Source of the DNA: Mycobacterium palustre
Lineage (GTDB): Bacteria > Actinomycetota > Actinomycetes > Mycobacteriales > Mycobacteriaceae
NCBI RefSeq assembly: GCF_002101785.1
Contig: NZ_LQPJ01000121.1
Coordinates: forward strand, 1 to 64,000
Direction of reading: 5' to 3'
DNA: 64,000 nucleotides
A program made the position numbers and the translations under genes. Positions 56,083 to 64,000 of this stretch are shown here, piece by piece (position 1 is the first letter of the stretch; the number at the start of each line of letters is the position of its first letter). Below the pieces are notes generated by a model that was not told the DNA's origin, did not search any database, and saw only the letters and a program-made list of their open reading frames with translations.

Positions 56083-58785
56083 GTGAGCCGACCAACCCCG
56101 CCTGTGCTGACCGTGCGGTACGAGGGATCCGAGCGCACTTTCGCGGCAGGCACCGATGTCGTCATCGGGCGTGACCTGCGCGCCGACGTCCGCGTCGCCC
56201 ACCCCCTGATCTCCCGGACGCACCTCATCGTGCGGTTCGACCAGGGTCGGTGGGTCGCCATCGACAACGGCAGCCTTAACGGCCTGTACGTGAACAACCG
56301 CCGCGTGCCGGTGGTCGACATCCAGGACGGCCTGCGGGTCAACATCGGCAACCCCGACGGCCCGGCGCTGACCTTCGAGGTCGGCCGCCATCGGGGCTCG
56401 GCCGGCCGGCCCCCGCTCACGACGTCGATACCGATCGCCAATGCGCCCAGCGGGCCGAGCGCACGCGCACCTCAGGCGCCCCCGCATCAGGCGGCGGCGC
56501 ACTGGCCCGGGCAGCCGCAGCAGCCCCCGTCGGGGCCGATTCGGCAACCCGCCCAGCCGGCCAGCGGGCCTCAGGCGAGCCTTCCGCCGACGGGGCCCAT
56601 GGTCGGTTACCCGCCCAGCGGACCACAGGCCGCCCACCCGTCCGGGCCGCATCCGCGCCCCCCGGCGGGCGGGCCTCCGTCGGGACCGCACACCGGCCCG
56701 CAGCAGGCGCCGAAGATCTACCGCGCGCAGCCCGCCCACGTGCCGCCGGCGGCCCCGGCGGAGCCGGCGGCCGGCGAGACCGGCCGCGTCGGCGAGACGT
56801 CCAACATCGCCACGTCGATGATGAAGATTTTGCGGCCCGGTCGCGCGGCGATGGAGTCGGCGCCCGGGGCGATCAAGATCGGCCGGGCCAACGACAACGA
56901 CATCGTCATTCCCGAGGTGCTGGCATCGCGCCACCACGCCACCCTGATCCCGACGCCGCACGGCACCGAGATCCATGACAACCGCAGCATCAACGGCACC
57001 TTCGTCAACGGCGCGCGGGTCGACACGGCCGTGCTGCACGACGGCGACGTCGTCACCATCGGCAACATCGACCTCGTCTTCGCCGGGGGCACGCTGGCCC
57101 GCCGCGACGAGAGCGCCACGTCCACGCGCACCGGCGGCCTGGACGTGCGCGGGGTGACGTGGACGATCGAGAACAACAAGGTCCTGCTGGACGACATCTC
57201 GCTGGGCGCACAACCCGGGACGCTGACGGCCGTCATCGGCCCCTCCGGCGCCGGCAAGTCGACGTTCGCCCGGCTGGTCGCGGGGTACACGCACCCGTCG
57301 AAGGGCACGGTTTCCTTCGAGGGCCACAACGTCCATGCCGAGTACGCCTCGCTGCGCAGCAGGATCGGGATGGTCCCGCAGGACGATGTGGTGCACGGGC
57401 AGCTGACCGTGCAGCAGGCGCTGATGTACGCCGCCGAGCTGCGGCTGCCGCCGGACACCACCAAGGACGACCGCGCCCAAGTGGTGGCCCGGGTCCTCGA
57501 AGAACTCGAGATGACCCAGCACCTGCACACCCGCGTCGACAAGCTGTCGGGTGGTCAGCGCAAGCGCGCCTCGGTGGCGCTGGAGCTGCTGACCGGGCCG
57601 TCGCTGCTGATCCTCGACGAGCCGACGTCCGGGCTGGACCCGGCGCTGGACCGCCAGGTCATGACGATGCTGCGCCAGCTCGCCGACGCCGGCCGCGTCG
57701 TCCTCGTGGTCACCCACTCGCTGACCTACCTCGACGTGTGCGACCAGGTGCTCTTGTTGGCGCCCGGCGGCAAGACGGCGTTCTGCGGACCGCCGAGCCA
57801 GATCGGGCCGGCGATGGGGACGACGAACTGGGCCGACATCTTCAGCACGGTGGCCAACGACCCCGACGGGGCGAAGGCGCGCTACCTGGCGCGGACCGGG
57901 CCGCCGCCGCCACCGCCACCGGCCCAGAAGCCGGCCGAGCTGGGCGACCCGTCGCACACCAGCCTGCTCCGGCAGTTCTCGACGATCGCGCGGCGGCAGG
58001 TGCGGCTGATCGTCTCCGACCGCGGCTATTTCGTATTCCTCGCGCTGCTGCCCTTCATCATGGGTTCGCTGTCGATGTCGGTGCCCGGCGACGTCGGTTT
58101 CGGACGGCCCAACCCCATGGGCGCCGCGCCCACCGAACCGGCGCAGATCCTGGTGTTGCTCAACGTCGGTGCGGTCTTCATGGGCACGGCGCTCACGATC
58201 CGCGATCTGATCGGCGAGCGCGCGATCTTCCTGCGCGAGCAGGCGGTCGGCTTGTCCACGTCGGCGTACCTGCTGGCAAAGGTGTTCGTTTATACGGTGT
58301 TCGCGGTTCTCCAGTCGGCGATCGTCACGGTCATCGCCATCCTCGGCAAGGGCGGCCCGACCCAGGGTGCCGTGGCGTTGGGCATTCCAAACCTGGAGCT
58401 GTTCGTCGACGTCGCGATGACGACCGTCGCCTCGGCGATGCTCGGGTTGGTCTTGTCGTCGATCGCCAGGTCGAATGAGCAGATCATGCCGTTGCTCGTC
58501 GTCGCGGTGATGTCGCAGTTGGTGTTCTCGGGCGGGATGATTCCCGTCACCGATCGCCTCGGGCTGGACCAAATGTCTTGGGCCACACCGGCGCGATGGG
58601 GATTCGCATCGTCGGCCTCCACCGTCGACCTGCTCAGCCTGCAGGACAAGGTTCCGCAGACCCCCCACGACTCGCACTGGCAGCACACGGCCGGCGCGTG
58701 GTGGTTCGACATGGGCACGCTGATACTGCTCAGCATCGCTTACTTGGGCTTCGTGCGCTGGAAGATCCGTCTCAAGGGCGGCTGA
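56083..58785 (+). CDS. Double-FHA ABC exporter, Rv1747-like
   Basis: A 900-residue protein from GTG 56083. FHA-1 at ~8-97 (VVIGRDLRADVRVAHPLISR), a Pro/Gln/Gly-rich linker ~105-235, FHA-2 at ~255-340 (IKIGRANDNDIVIPEVLASR), ABC ATPase ~350-570 (GPSGAGKST, LSGGQRKRAS, LLILDEPTSGLD), then a permease part with about six helices ~640-900. In M. tuberculosis the homologue is phosphorylated and bound through FHA by PknF and exports cell-wall phosphatidylinositol mannosides. Here two kinases of related type lie 11.6 kb away. Confidence 0.93.
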   Translation: MSRPTPPVLTVRYEGSERTFAAGTDVVIGRDLRADVRVAHPLISRTHLIVRFDQGRWVAIDNGSLNGLYVNNRRVPVVDIQDGLRVNIGNPDGPALTFEVGRHRGSAGRPPLTTSIPIANAPSGPSARAPQAPPHQAAAHWPGQPQQPPSGPIRQPAQPASGPQASLPPTGPMVGYPPSGPQAAHPSGPHPRPPAGGPPSGPHTGPQQAPKIYRAQPAHVPPAAPAEPAAGETGRVGETSNIATSMMKILRPGRAAMESAPGAIKIGRANDNDIVIPEVLASRHHATLIPTPHGTEIHDNRSINGTFVNGARVDTAVLHDGDVVTIGNIDLVFAGGTLARRDESATSTRTGGLDVRGVTWTIENNKVLLDDISLGAQPGTLTAVIGPSGAGKSTFARLVAGYTHPSKGTVSFEGHNVHAEYASLRSRIGMVPQDDVVHGQLTVQQALMYAAELRLPPDTTKDDRAQVVARVLEELEMTQHLHTRVDKLSGGQRKRASVALELLTGPSLLILDEPTSGLDPALDRQVMTMLRQLADAGRVVLVVTHSLTYLDVCDQVLLLAPGGKTAFCGPPSQIGPAMGTTNWADIFSTVANDPDGAKARYLARTGPPPPPPPAQKPAELGDPSHTSLLRQFSTIARRQVRLIVSDRGYFVFLALLPFIMGSLSMSVPGDVGFGRPNPMGAAPTEPAQILVLLNVGAVFMGTALTIRDLIGERAIFLREQAVGLSTSAYLLAKVFVYTVFAVLQSAIVTVIAILGKGGPTQGAVALGIPNLELFVDVAMTTVASAMLGLVLSSIARSNEQIMPLLVVAVMSQLVFSGGMIPVTDRLGLDQMSWATPARWGFASSASTVDLLSLQDKVPQTPHDSHWQHTAGAWWFDMGTLILLSIAYLGFVRWKIRLKGG

Positions 58786-58856
58786 TCGGCCATCGCCGTG
58801 TGCGCGGACGGCTTTCGGTGTGCACGCAGGGCGTGGTTCGTCGGCGTGTCGCGACC

Positions 58857-58896
58857 GTGGGCTCACACGCGAAGCCGTGGGCTCACACGCGAAGCC
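58857..58896. repeat. Two tandem 20-bp repeats
   Basis: GTGGGCTCACACGCGAAGCC at 58857-58876 and again at 58877-58896, between the exporter stop and the small leftward gene, likely in its 3' untranslated region. Confidence 0.85.
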
Positions 58897-58903
58897 GTGA
58901 GTG

Positions 58904-59068
58904 CTACGCGCCCTTGCGGACCACCTGTTCGGCGGCGGCCCGCATCCGGTCCGAGAGCTGGAGCAGGCTGTGTTCACCAACCCCGTTCGGCAGCGTGTAG
59001 GCGAGCTGCCGCAGCTCGATGGCGTAGTCGCGCAACTCTTGGCGAAGGCGTGTCTCGAGGGTGGGCAT
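58904..59068 (-). CDS. Small helical mycobacterial protein
   Basis: A 54-residue protein from ATG 59068. PTLETRLRQELRDYAIELRQ, then LLQLSDRMRAAAEQVVRKGA: amphipathic helices. Coding quality is good (third-position GC). Function unknown. Confidence 0.6.
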   Translation of the reverse strand: MPTLETRLRQELRDYAIELRQLAYTLPNGVGEHSLLQLSDRMRAAAEQVVRKGA

Positions 59069-59217
59069 GACAAATCTTCTCAGCCCGGCCCTAGTATTCG
59101 CGAGGCCGCCGAAGCGGTTTTACGGGAGATTGACAGCGTTTTTACATCCGCTGACCGCCGTCCGGGCCGACGGTGAACGTCGCCCCGCCGGCGCCGTCCG
59201 CGGGGCAGGGAAATGGC

Positions 59218-60069
59218 TCAGCCGGATTCGGCCGGGGCGGGCGCCTCGCCGAAGCGCGCCAGCACCAGCGTTCCGGCCACCGCCACAACAAATCCGGCGA
59301 TCACGAGCCAGCCCAGACCGTCGCGCGTGGTGTCCCCCAGCCACACCACGCCGACGATCGCGGGCGCGATCGTCTCACCCACGACCATGGCGGCCACCGT
59401 CGTGGTCACCGATCCGCGGTGAAGCGCCGCGGTGAGCAGCAGGAACCCGGCGGCGCCGCCACCGGCGGACGCGTACAGCGCGGGCTGGGCGTAGAAGGCC
59501 GCTTCGGTCGGATCGATCACGTCGACCAGGCGCACGCCGATCTCGACCACACCGAATCCGCTTCCGGCGCAAAGGCCTAGGGCAAGCGAGCGCTCGCGGT
59601 CACGCAACCGGCCCGCCGCGGCACCGACCGCGAAGAGCCCGACGACCACACCGATCAGCGCCCAGCCGAGCCCGGCCGGGGCGTGGCGGAAATGCCCCGG
59701 GCCGGCAGCGCACGCGAGCGCGACGAGGCTCGCGCAAACCACCGCCACCGCCGTCCACTCGGCCGCGGAGAGCCGCGCCGACAACACCCACGCCGACACG
59801 ATCCCGGCGACCGCGATCGAGGCGGCCAACGCCGCGGCGACGACGTAGATGGGCACCATGCGCAGCGCCAACACCTGAAGCAGAAACCCGAGGCCGTCGA
59901 GGCCGACGCCGGCCAGGTAGCGCCACTGCCGAAGGGCGCGCATCAGCAGCACGGCGTCGACACCGGAGTTGCTGGCGGGTTCCACCGAGCGCGTCGCGAC
60001 CGCCTGCAGCACCGAAGCCGCCCCGTAGCACACGGAGCAACCCAGAGCCAGCAGGAACCCGATCAGCAC
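59218..60069 (-). CDS. DMT/EamA-like membrane transporter
   Basis: A 283-residue protein from GTG 60069; longer frames upstream are Arg-rich noise. Nine or ten membrane helices; LGCSVCYGAASVLQAVATRS opens and GETIAPAIVGVVWLGDTTRD with GWLVIAGFVVAVAGTLVLAR closes in the way of EamA-like proteins. Substrate unknown. Confidence 0.8.
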   Translation of the reverse strand: MLIGFLLALGCSVCYGAASVLQAVATRSVEPASNSGVDAVLLMRALRQWRYLAGVGLDGLGFLLQVLALRMVPIYVVAAALAASIAVAGIVSAWVLSARLSAAEWTAVAVVCASLVALACAAGPGHFRHAPAGLGWALIGVVVGLFAVGAAAGRLRDRERSLALGLCAGSGFGVVEIGVRLVDVIDPTEAAFYAQPALYASAGGGAAGFLLLTAALHRGSVTTTVAAMVVGETIAPAIVGVVWLGDTTRDGLGWLVIAGFVVAVAGTLVLARFGEAPAPAESG

Positions 60070-60324
60070 GCACCGACAATAGCCGCGGCACGGTGGGCCT
60101 GATCTTCGGTTGTCGTCGCGGCGCACCGCCGGCCGGCGCGAGCGCGGCCCGGCCCTAAGTAAAGCATTGTGCCACAACATAATTAGTCGGGCACGAACGA
60201 CGAGATGCCGTCGGCGCGGAACCACGCCCCGACGACCGATAGCGTTCCAGCAACCGGGTGACCTCCACGCGGCTCATCTTCCCCTCGTATCGCAAACCGC
60301 GCGGTCAACCCCGGCGACGGCGTC
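60070..60324. other. Intergenic region without a convincing gene
   Basis: A short AT-richer patch near 60157-60190 (TAAGTAAAGCATTG, CATAATTAG) could hold a promoter. The rest contains possible coding fragments in changing frames (for example GAWFRADGISSFVPD before the stop near 60183), suggesting gene decay. Confidence 0.4.
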
Positions 60325-60619
60325 TCAGAGCTCGGGCCCGGGCCGGTAGAGGTAGTGCGGCACCAGCGCGGTGACGGCTCCGTAGCCGAAATGCGGGACC
60401 AGATCGCTGATCCACCGACGAGCCCCAGGTTCGCGGGTCGGTCACGCCGAGCACCGTCATCGGCCCGTTGGTGCCAATCAGCGCGACGAGCGTCGCGACC
60501 ACCGTCGCGACCGGCAGCCCCGGGCGCCACCCCAGGGCGCAGGCCGGACCGAGAAGCACGCCCATCCCGATGCCGGCCGCCACCGCCTTCTTCGAGCGTC
60601 GAAGCGTCGTCGTGCGCAC
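60325..60619 (-). pseudogene. Frameshifted small membrane protein
   Basis: From GTG 60619 the frame reads LRRSKKAVAAGIGMGVLLGP, ALGWRPGLPVATVVATLVAL, IGTNGPMTVLGVTDPRTWG and then degenerates, while the frame one base on continues sensibly as WISDLVPHFGYGAVTALVPH and YLYRPGPEL to a stop at 60325. A one-or-two-base indel near 60428 explains this. A sequencing error is an alternative. Confidence 0.5.
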
Positions 60620-60646
60620 CCGGAAAGAGAAACTACAGTTGACCTT

Positions 60647-60877
60647 ATGGCGAACCGCGTTGACAGGATGGCGGCCGCGTTGTGCGCCGGCGCGGCTCTG
60701 GTTCTCGCGGTCGGGCTGGGCGCGGGCGGAGCGGGTGAACCGCCCACCGGCGGGGGCGGCTGCGTCGTCGGCCTCAACTGCGGCTGCATCCCGCACCGCA
60801 CCTGCCCCACCCCGCACGCCCGCCCGGGGACGCCCGGGGCCAAGCATCACACCGCCCCGGCGCCGCAGAATCCCTAG
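60647..60877 (+). CDS. Small secreted cysteine-rich protein
   Basis: A 76-residue protein from ATG 60647. MAAALCAGAALVLAVGLGAG is a signal peptide or anchor; the mature part begins GEPPTGGGGCVVGLNCGCIP and has CIPHRTCPTPH, four close cysteines, then a Pro/His-rich tail. Function unknown. It is divergent from the frameshifted gene with 27 bp between starts. Confidence 0.6.
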   Translation: MANRVDRMAAALCAGAALVLAVGLGAGGAGEPPTGGGGCVVGLNCGCIPHRTCPTPHARPGTPGAKHHTAPAPQNP

Positions 60878-60927
60878 CGACGGCACTTCTGCGACCAAAC
60901 CCCGCGCGGCTTTCCTATCATTTGGGA

Positions 60928-62550
60928 ATGAGCGCCGGTGGGCTGGATACCGTGGGCTCGCCGGCCTTCACCGACGAGGACTCCGCCAGGTTTCGCGCCG
61001 CCGGCTGGTGGTCCGACGCGACGCTATCGGACGCGGTGCGCCGCAACGCCGAGTCGACACCTTACCACCCGGCCTACGTCGACCACCCCGGCGCGTTGCT
61101 GACCTGGCGCGAATTCGACCACGCGGCAACGGATCTGGCGTGCCAGCTGACCGGCTTTGGCGTGGGACGAGGCGATCGGGTCGCCGTCTGGCACGGAGAC
61201 GCCGCGGCCATCCATGCGCTGTTCGTCGCGATCGAACGCTGCGGCGCCGTGGTGGTCGGGATCGGCGCGCGGGCCGGGACGCGCGAGGTCGTTGCGATAC
61301 TGCGCAATTCGCAACCCACCCTTTTGATCAGCGACCCACAGCGCCGCGTCGCCGCCGACGGGGTGGCCGGCGAGTACCCGGTGGCCACGCTGGTCTTGGG
61401 CGGCGACGGCGGTGCGCTGCGGCTCGACACCCCCGACAAGCCCGCCCAGTTAAGTCCCGATTCCCAACTCGGCGCCGACGACGTGTTCCTCATCAATTCC
61501 ACCTCGGGCACGACCGGCCTGCCGAAATGCGTCGTGCACACCCAGAACCGTTGGTATTACTTTCACCAGAAGGCCGTCGCCAACGGGCTGCTGAAGTCCG
61601 ACGACGTGTTCTTGCCGGTCATCCCCACGCCGTTCGGCTTCGGAATCTGGACCAGCCACACCACCCCGATTTATCTTGGCGCCACGGCGGTGATCCTGCC
61701 GAAGTTCACCGCCGGCGCGGCGTGCGAGGCGATCGCGCGCCACCGGGTCACCGTGTTGTGTTGTGTCAGCACGCAACTGACCATGCTGATGGCGGACCCC
61801 GCTTCCCGCGAGCACGACCTGAGCTCGTTGCGGGTCGTGTTCGCCGGCGGCGAGGCGCTGCCGTACCGGCCGGCCGCGGAGTTCGAGGAACTCACCGGCG
61901 CGGTGATCCTGCAGTTCTACGGGTCCAACGAGACCGGGATGCTCAGCGCGACCACGGTCGACGACCCGCGCGAGCGCCGGTTGCGCACCGGCGGCCGCAT
62001 AGTCCCGGAAATGAATGTGCGCCTGTTCGACGGGGATCGGGACGTCAGCGCGGCGGGGCGCGGCCAGCCCGCCTGCCGGGGCCCGGCGACCAGCCTGGGC
62101 TACCTCGGCGGGGCCGACCATGACAAGCTGTTCACCCCCGACGGCTGGATGCGTATGGGCGACGTCTGCGAGATCGACGCGGACGGCTACCTCACCGTGA
62201 CCGGCCGCACCTCCGACTTCATCCTGCGCGGCGGCAAAAACATCAGCGCAACCCAGGTCGAGGACGCCGTTACCAGCCATCCGGCGATCGCGGTGGCGGC
62301 GGCGGTCGCGATGCCCGATCCGGTGTTCGGCGAAAAGGTCTGCGTCTACGCCGAACTCGTCGACTCGGCCACCGTCGACCTACCCGAGCTTGCCGAACAC
62401 CTGCTGGCGCTGGGGGTGTCCAAGGAGTTGCTGCCCGAACGGCTCATCGTCGTCGACGAGCTTCCCCGATCGTCTGGCGGCAAGGTCGCCAAAGGCGAAC
62501 TGCGGCAAGACATTCGAACCAGGATGGAGGACGGCCATGAACGCTCCTAA
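60928..62550 (+). CDS. Acyl-CoA synthetase / AMP-forming ligase
   Basis: A 540-residue protein from ATG 60928. STSGTTGLPK is the AMP-binding P-loop near residue 190; FYGSNETGMLSATT is the A5 motif, GWMRMGDVCEIDADGYLTVTGR the A7/A8 region with RTSDFILRGGKNIS, and SSGGKVAK has the A10 Lys. It activates a carboxylic acid with CoA. It overlaps the aldolase gene by 14 bases, so one operon with the two following genes. Confidence 0.9.
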   Translation: MSAGGLDTVGSPAFTDEDSARFRAAGWWSDATLSDAVRRNAESTPYHPAYVDHPGALLTWREFDHAATDLACQLTGFGVGRGDRVAVWHGDAAAIHALFVAIERCGAVVVGIGARAGTREVVAILRNSQPTLLISDPQRRVAADGVAGEYPVATLVLGGDGGALRLDTPDKPAQLSPDSQLGADDVFLINSTSGTTGLPKCVVHTQNRWYYFHQKAVANGLLKSDDVFLPVIPTPFGFGIWTSHTTPIYLGATAVILPKFTAGAACEAIARHRVTVLCCVSTQLTMLMADPASREHDLSSLRVVFAGGEALPYRPAAEFEELTGAVILQFYGSNETGMLSATTVDDPRERRLRTGGRIVPEMNVRLFDGDRDVSAAGRGQPACRGPATSLGYLGGADHDKLFTPDGWMRMGDVCEIDADGYLTVTGRTSDFILRGGKNISATQVEDAVTSHPAIAVAAAVAMPDPVFGEKVCVYAELVDSATVDLPELAEHLLALGVSKELLPERLIVVDELPRSSGGKVAKGELRQDIRTRMEDGHERS

Positions 62551-63310
62551 CCCGCGGCGCGGTGGCCTGGAGGTCTGGGCTCCCGCGGTGGTACCGCCGA
62601 TCGGCGTCGAGCTGTCCGACGAACAGGCGCTGGCGGTGGCGTTTCGCCACCTCGCCTCGATCGGGTTCGCGGAGAACATGGCCGGGCACATCACCTGGCA
62701 GCGCGACGGCCAGACGGACATGTTGGTCAACCCGTGGGGCCTGTGGTGGCAGGAGCTCACCGCCTCGGACATCTGCGTGGTGGACAGCGAGGCGCGGGTG
62801 ATCCGAGGCCGGTGGGACGTCACCCCGGCCATCCACATTCACACCGAACTGCACCGGGTCCGCGCCGACGCCCGGGTGGTCGTTCACAATCACCCGTACT
62901 ACGCGTGTGTGCTCGCCGCGCTGGGCAGGCTGCCCGAGCTGGTGCACCAAACCGGGTCGCTGTACCTCGACGACCTCTGCCTGGTGGACACCTACGACGG
63001 CGAAATCGACAGCGCCGCCCGCGCGGCCGATCTCGCGGCCCGCATCGGCGGGGCCAACCTCACCATCCTGGCCAACCACGGCGTCATCGCGACCGGCCGC
63101 AACCTGGCGGAGGCCGTCTACCGCGCGGCGTCGATCGAGCGGGTCTGCAGGCTCGCCTACGACGTCATGCTGACCGGCCAGCAGCCGTCGAAGATGAACT
63201 GGTCGGACATGGCCGGCATGCAGCGCTCGCTCATCGAGCGGGCCGCCGACGTGTATTGGGCCGGCGCCGCGCGGCTGACCATCAAGGCCGACCCGGACGT
63301 GCTCAAGTGA
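62537..63310 (+). CDS. Class II aldolase/adducin-family protein
   Basis: A 257-residue protein from ATG 62537. FAENMAGHITWQ, IHIHTELHRVRADARVVVHNHPYY (zinc His cluster) and ANHGVIATG are class II aldolase landmarks. It may catalyse retro-aldol cleavage or decarboxylation of a metabolite made by the adjacent ligase and amidohydrolase. Exact reaction unknown. Confidence 0.88.
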   Translation: MNAPNPRRGGLEVWAPAVVPPIGVELSDEQALAVAFRHLASIGFAENMAGHITWQRDGQTDMLVNPWGLWWQELTASDICVVDSEARVIRGRWDVTPAIHIHTELHRVRADARVVVHNHPYYACVLAALGRLPELVHQTGSLYLDDLCLVDTYDGEIDSAARAADLAARIGGANLTILANHGVIATGRNLAEAVYRAASIERVCRLAYDVMLTGQQPSKMNWSDMAGMQRSLIERAADVYWAGAARLTIKADPDVLK

Positions 63311-63353
63311 AACCCCGCACCGGAAGCCATGCCGCGCAAGGAGGTCGATCTCG

Positions 63354-64000
63354 GTGAAGTCGATCGACGAGCTGGCCGCCAATCTGAATTTCACCACCGC
63401 GAAGACGGGCGAGCAGCGCAGCGTCACATTCCTGCCGGATCCGCCCCGGGCGCGGCGCCGCTACACGGTCATCTCGGTCGACGACCACATCGTCGAACCG
63501 CCGGACACCTTCACCGGGCGGCTGCCGCGCAAGTTCGCCGACCGCGCGCCCAAGGTGGTGGAGACCGACGACGGCGGGCAGACCTGGGTCTACGACGGCC
63601 GGGCGCTGCCCAACGTCGGCTTCAACGCCGTCGTCGGGCGACCGGTGGCCGAGTACGGCTTCGAGCCGGTCCGGTTCGACGAAATGCGCAGGGGCGCATG
63701 GGACATCCACGAGCGCGTCAAGGACATGGACCTCAACGGCGTCTACGCCTCGCTCAACTTCCCGTCGTTTCTACCGGGGTTCGCCGGCCAGCGGCTGCAG
63801 CAGGTGACGAAGGACCGCGACCTGGCGCTGGCCGCGGTGCGCGCGTGGAACGACTGGCACCTCGAGGTGTGGGCGGGCTCGTATCCCGAACGGATCATCC
63901 CGTGCCAACTGCCGTGGCTGCTGGACCCGGAGCTGGGCGCGGCGATGATCTATGAGAACGCCGAGCGGGGTTTTCACGCCGTCACCTTCAGCGAGAACCC
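63354..64000 (+). CDS. Amidohydrolase-2 family metal hydrolase (3' end outside window)
   Basis: At least 215 codons from GTG 63354, with AAGGAGG at ideal spacing. YTVISVDDHIVEPPDTFTGR is the typical start, with the metal-binding segment; RVKDMDLNGVYASLNFPSFL and PWLLDPELGA follow. This ACMSD-like family decarboxylates or hydrolyses ring-derived acids, and several mycobacterial members act in steroid or aromatic catabolism. The frame is open at the window edge. Confidence 0.88.
   Translation, partial: MKSIDELAANLNFTTAKTGEQRSVTFLPDPPRARRRYTVISVDDHIVEPPDTFTGRLPRKFADRAPKVVETDDGGQTWVYDGRALPNVGFNAVVGRPVAEYGFEPVRFDEMRRGAWDIHERVKDMDLNGVYASLNFPSFLPGFAGQRLQQVTKDRDLALAAVRAWNDWHLEVWAGSYPERIIPCQLPWLLDPELGAAMIYENAERGFHAVTFSEN

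Noticed and set aside
55084..59073. A 1,329-codon leftward open frame opposite the lipase and ABC exporter
   Set aside because: Composition is Arg/Gly/Asp/Val-rich with no conserved motif, while the plus strand encodes clear proteins with catalytic motifs.

Overview
The window is high-GC actinobacterial DNA. The host genes point to a slow-growing Mycobacterium, possibly of the M. avium complex: a CadI-type protein, KshA/HsaA/HsaC/HsaD homologues, an Rv1747-like double-FHA ABC exporter and two membrane serine/threonine kinases with cysteine-rich sensors. Species assignment is inference; no rRNA or tRNA gene was seen.

Region 1 (1 to about 34.67 kb) is most of an HK97-type siphophage prophage, almost all transcribed leftward. 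From right to left it holds a rightward repressor next to a divergent Xis-like gene (33.9-34.7 kb), an early operon of small overlapping genes with antirepressors, a glutaredoxin, HNH nucleases, a lambda-type exonuclease/annealase pair and replication genes (20-33.9 kb), a cos-like region with an HNH gene and terminase (15.3-18.9 kb), and then portal, protease, capsid, head-tail connectors, tail terminator, major tail protein, tail assembly chaperones and the start of a long tape measure (1-15.3 kb). Lysis genes, minor tail genes and an integrase are not in the window. Part of the early region is eroded: several open frames join the front of one family to the back of another (replication protein/RuvC, a cytosine methyltransferase collapsed twice around a 43-bp direct repeat, an antirepressor lacking its front). 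The right prophage edge abuts the first ~45 codons of a host flavin-reductase-like gene.

Region 2 (34.8-40.7 kb) is an arsenic/metal island. One leftward operon has ArsR, an ACR3 arsenite exporter and an ArsC-CadI/ArsI fusion. A divergent pair, controlled from a perfect ArsR-type palindrome, has an APC permease on one side and an ArsR-ArsC fusion coupled to a Tat-lipoprotein multicopper oxidase on the other.

Region 3 (40.7-45.5 kb) has two tandem receptor kinases sharing a duplicated disulfide-rich sensor, followed by a polytopic membrane protein.

Region 4 (45.7-51.4 kb) is a second steroid-ring-degradation-like cluster: KshA with a small partner protein rightward, and HsaC-, HsaA- and HsaD-like enzymes with DoxX and SnoaL-like proteins leftward.

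Region 5 (51.6-64 kb) has a molybdopterin oxidoreductase behind a 23-bp palindrome, an SDR, a lipase-like hydrolase, the FHA-ABC exporter, a DMT-type transporter, a frameshifted pseudogene, a small secreted cysteine-rich protein, and a CoA-ligase / class II aldolase / amidohydrolase operon that runs off the right edge.
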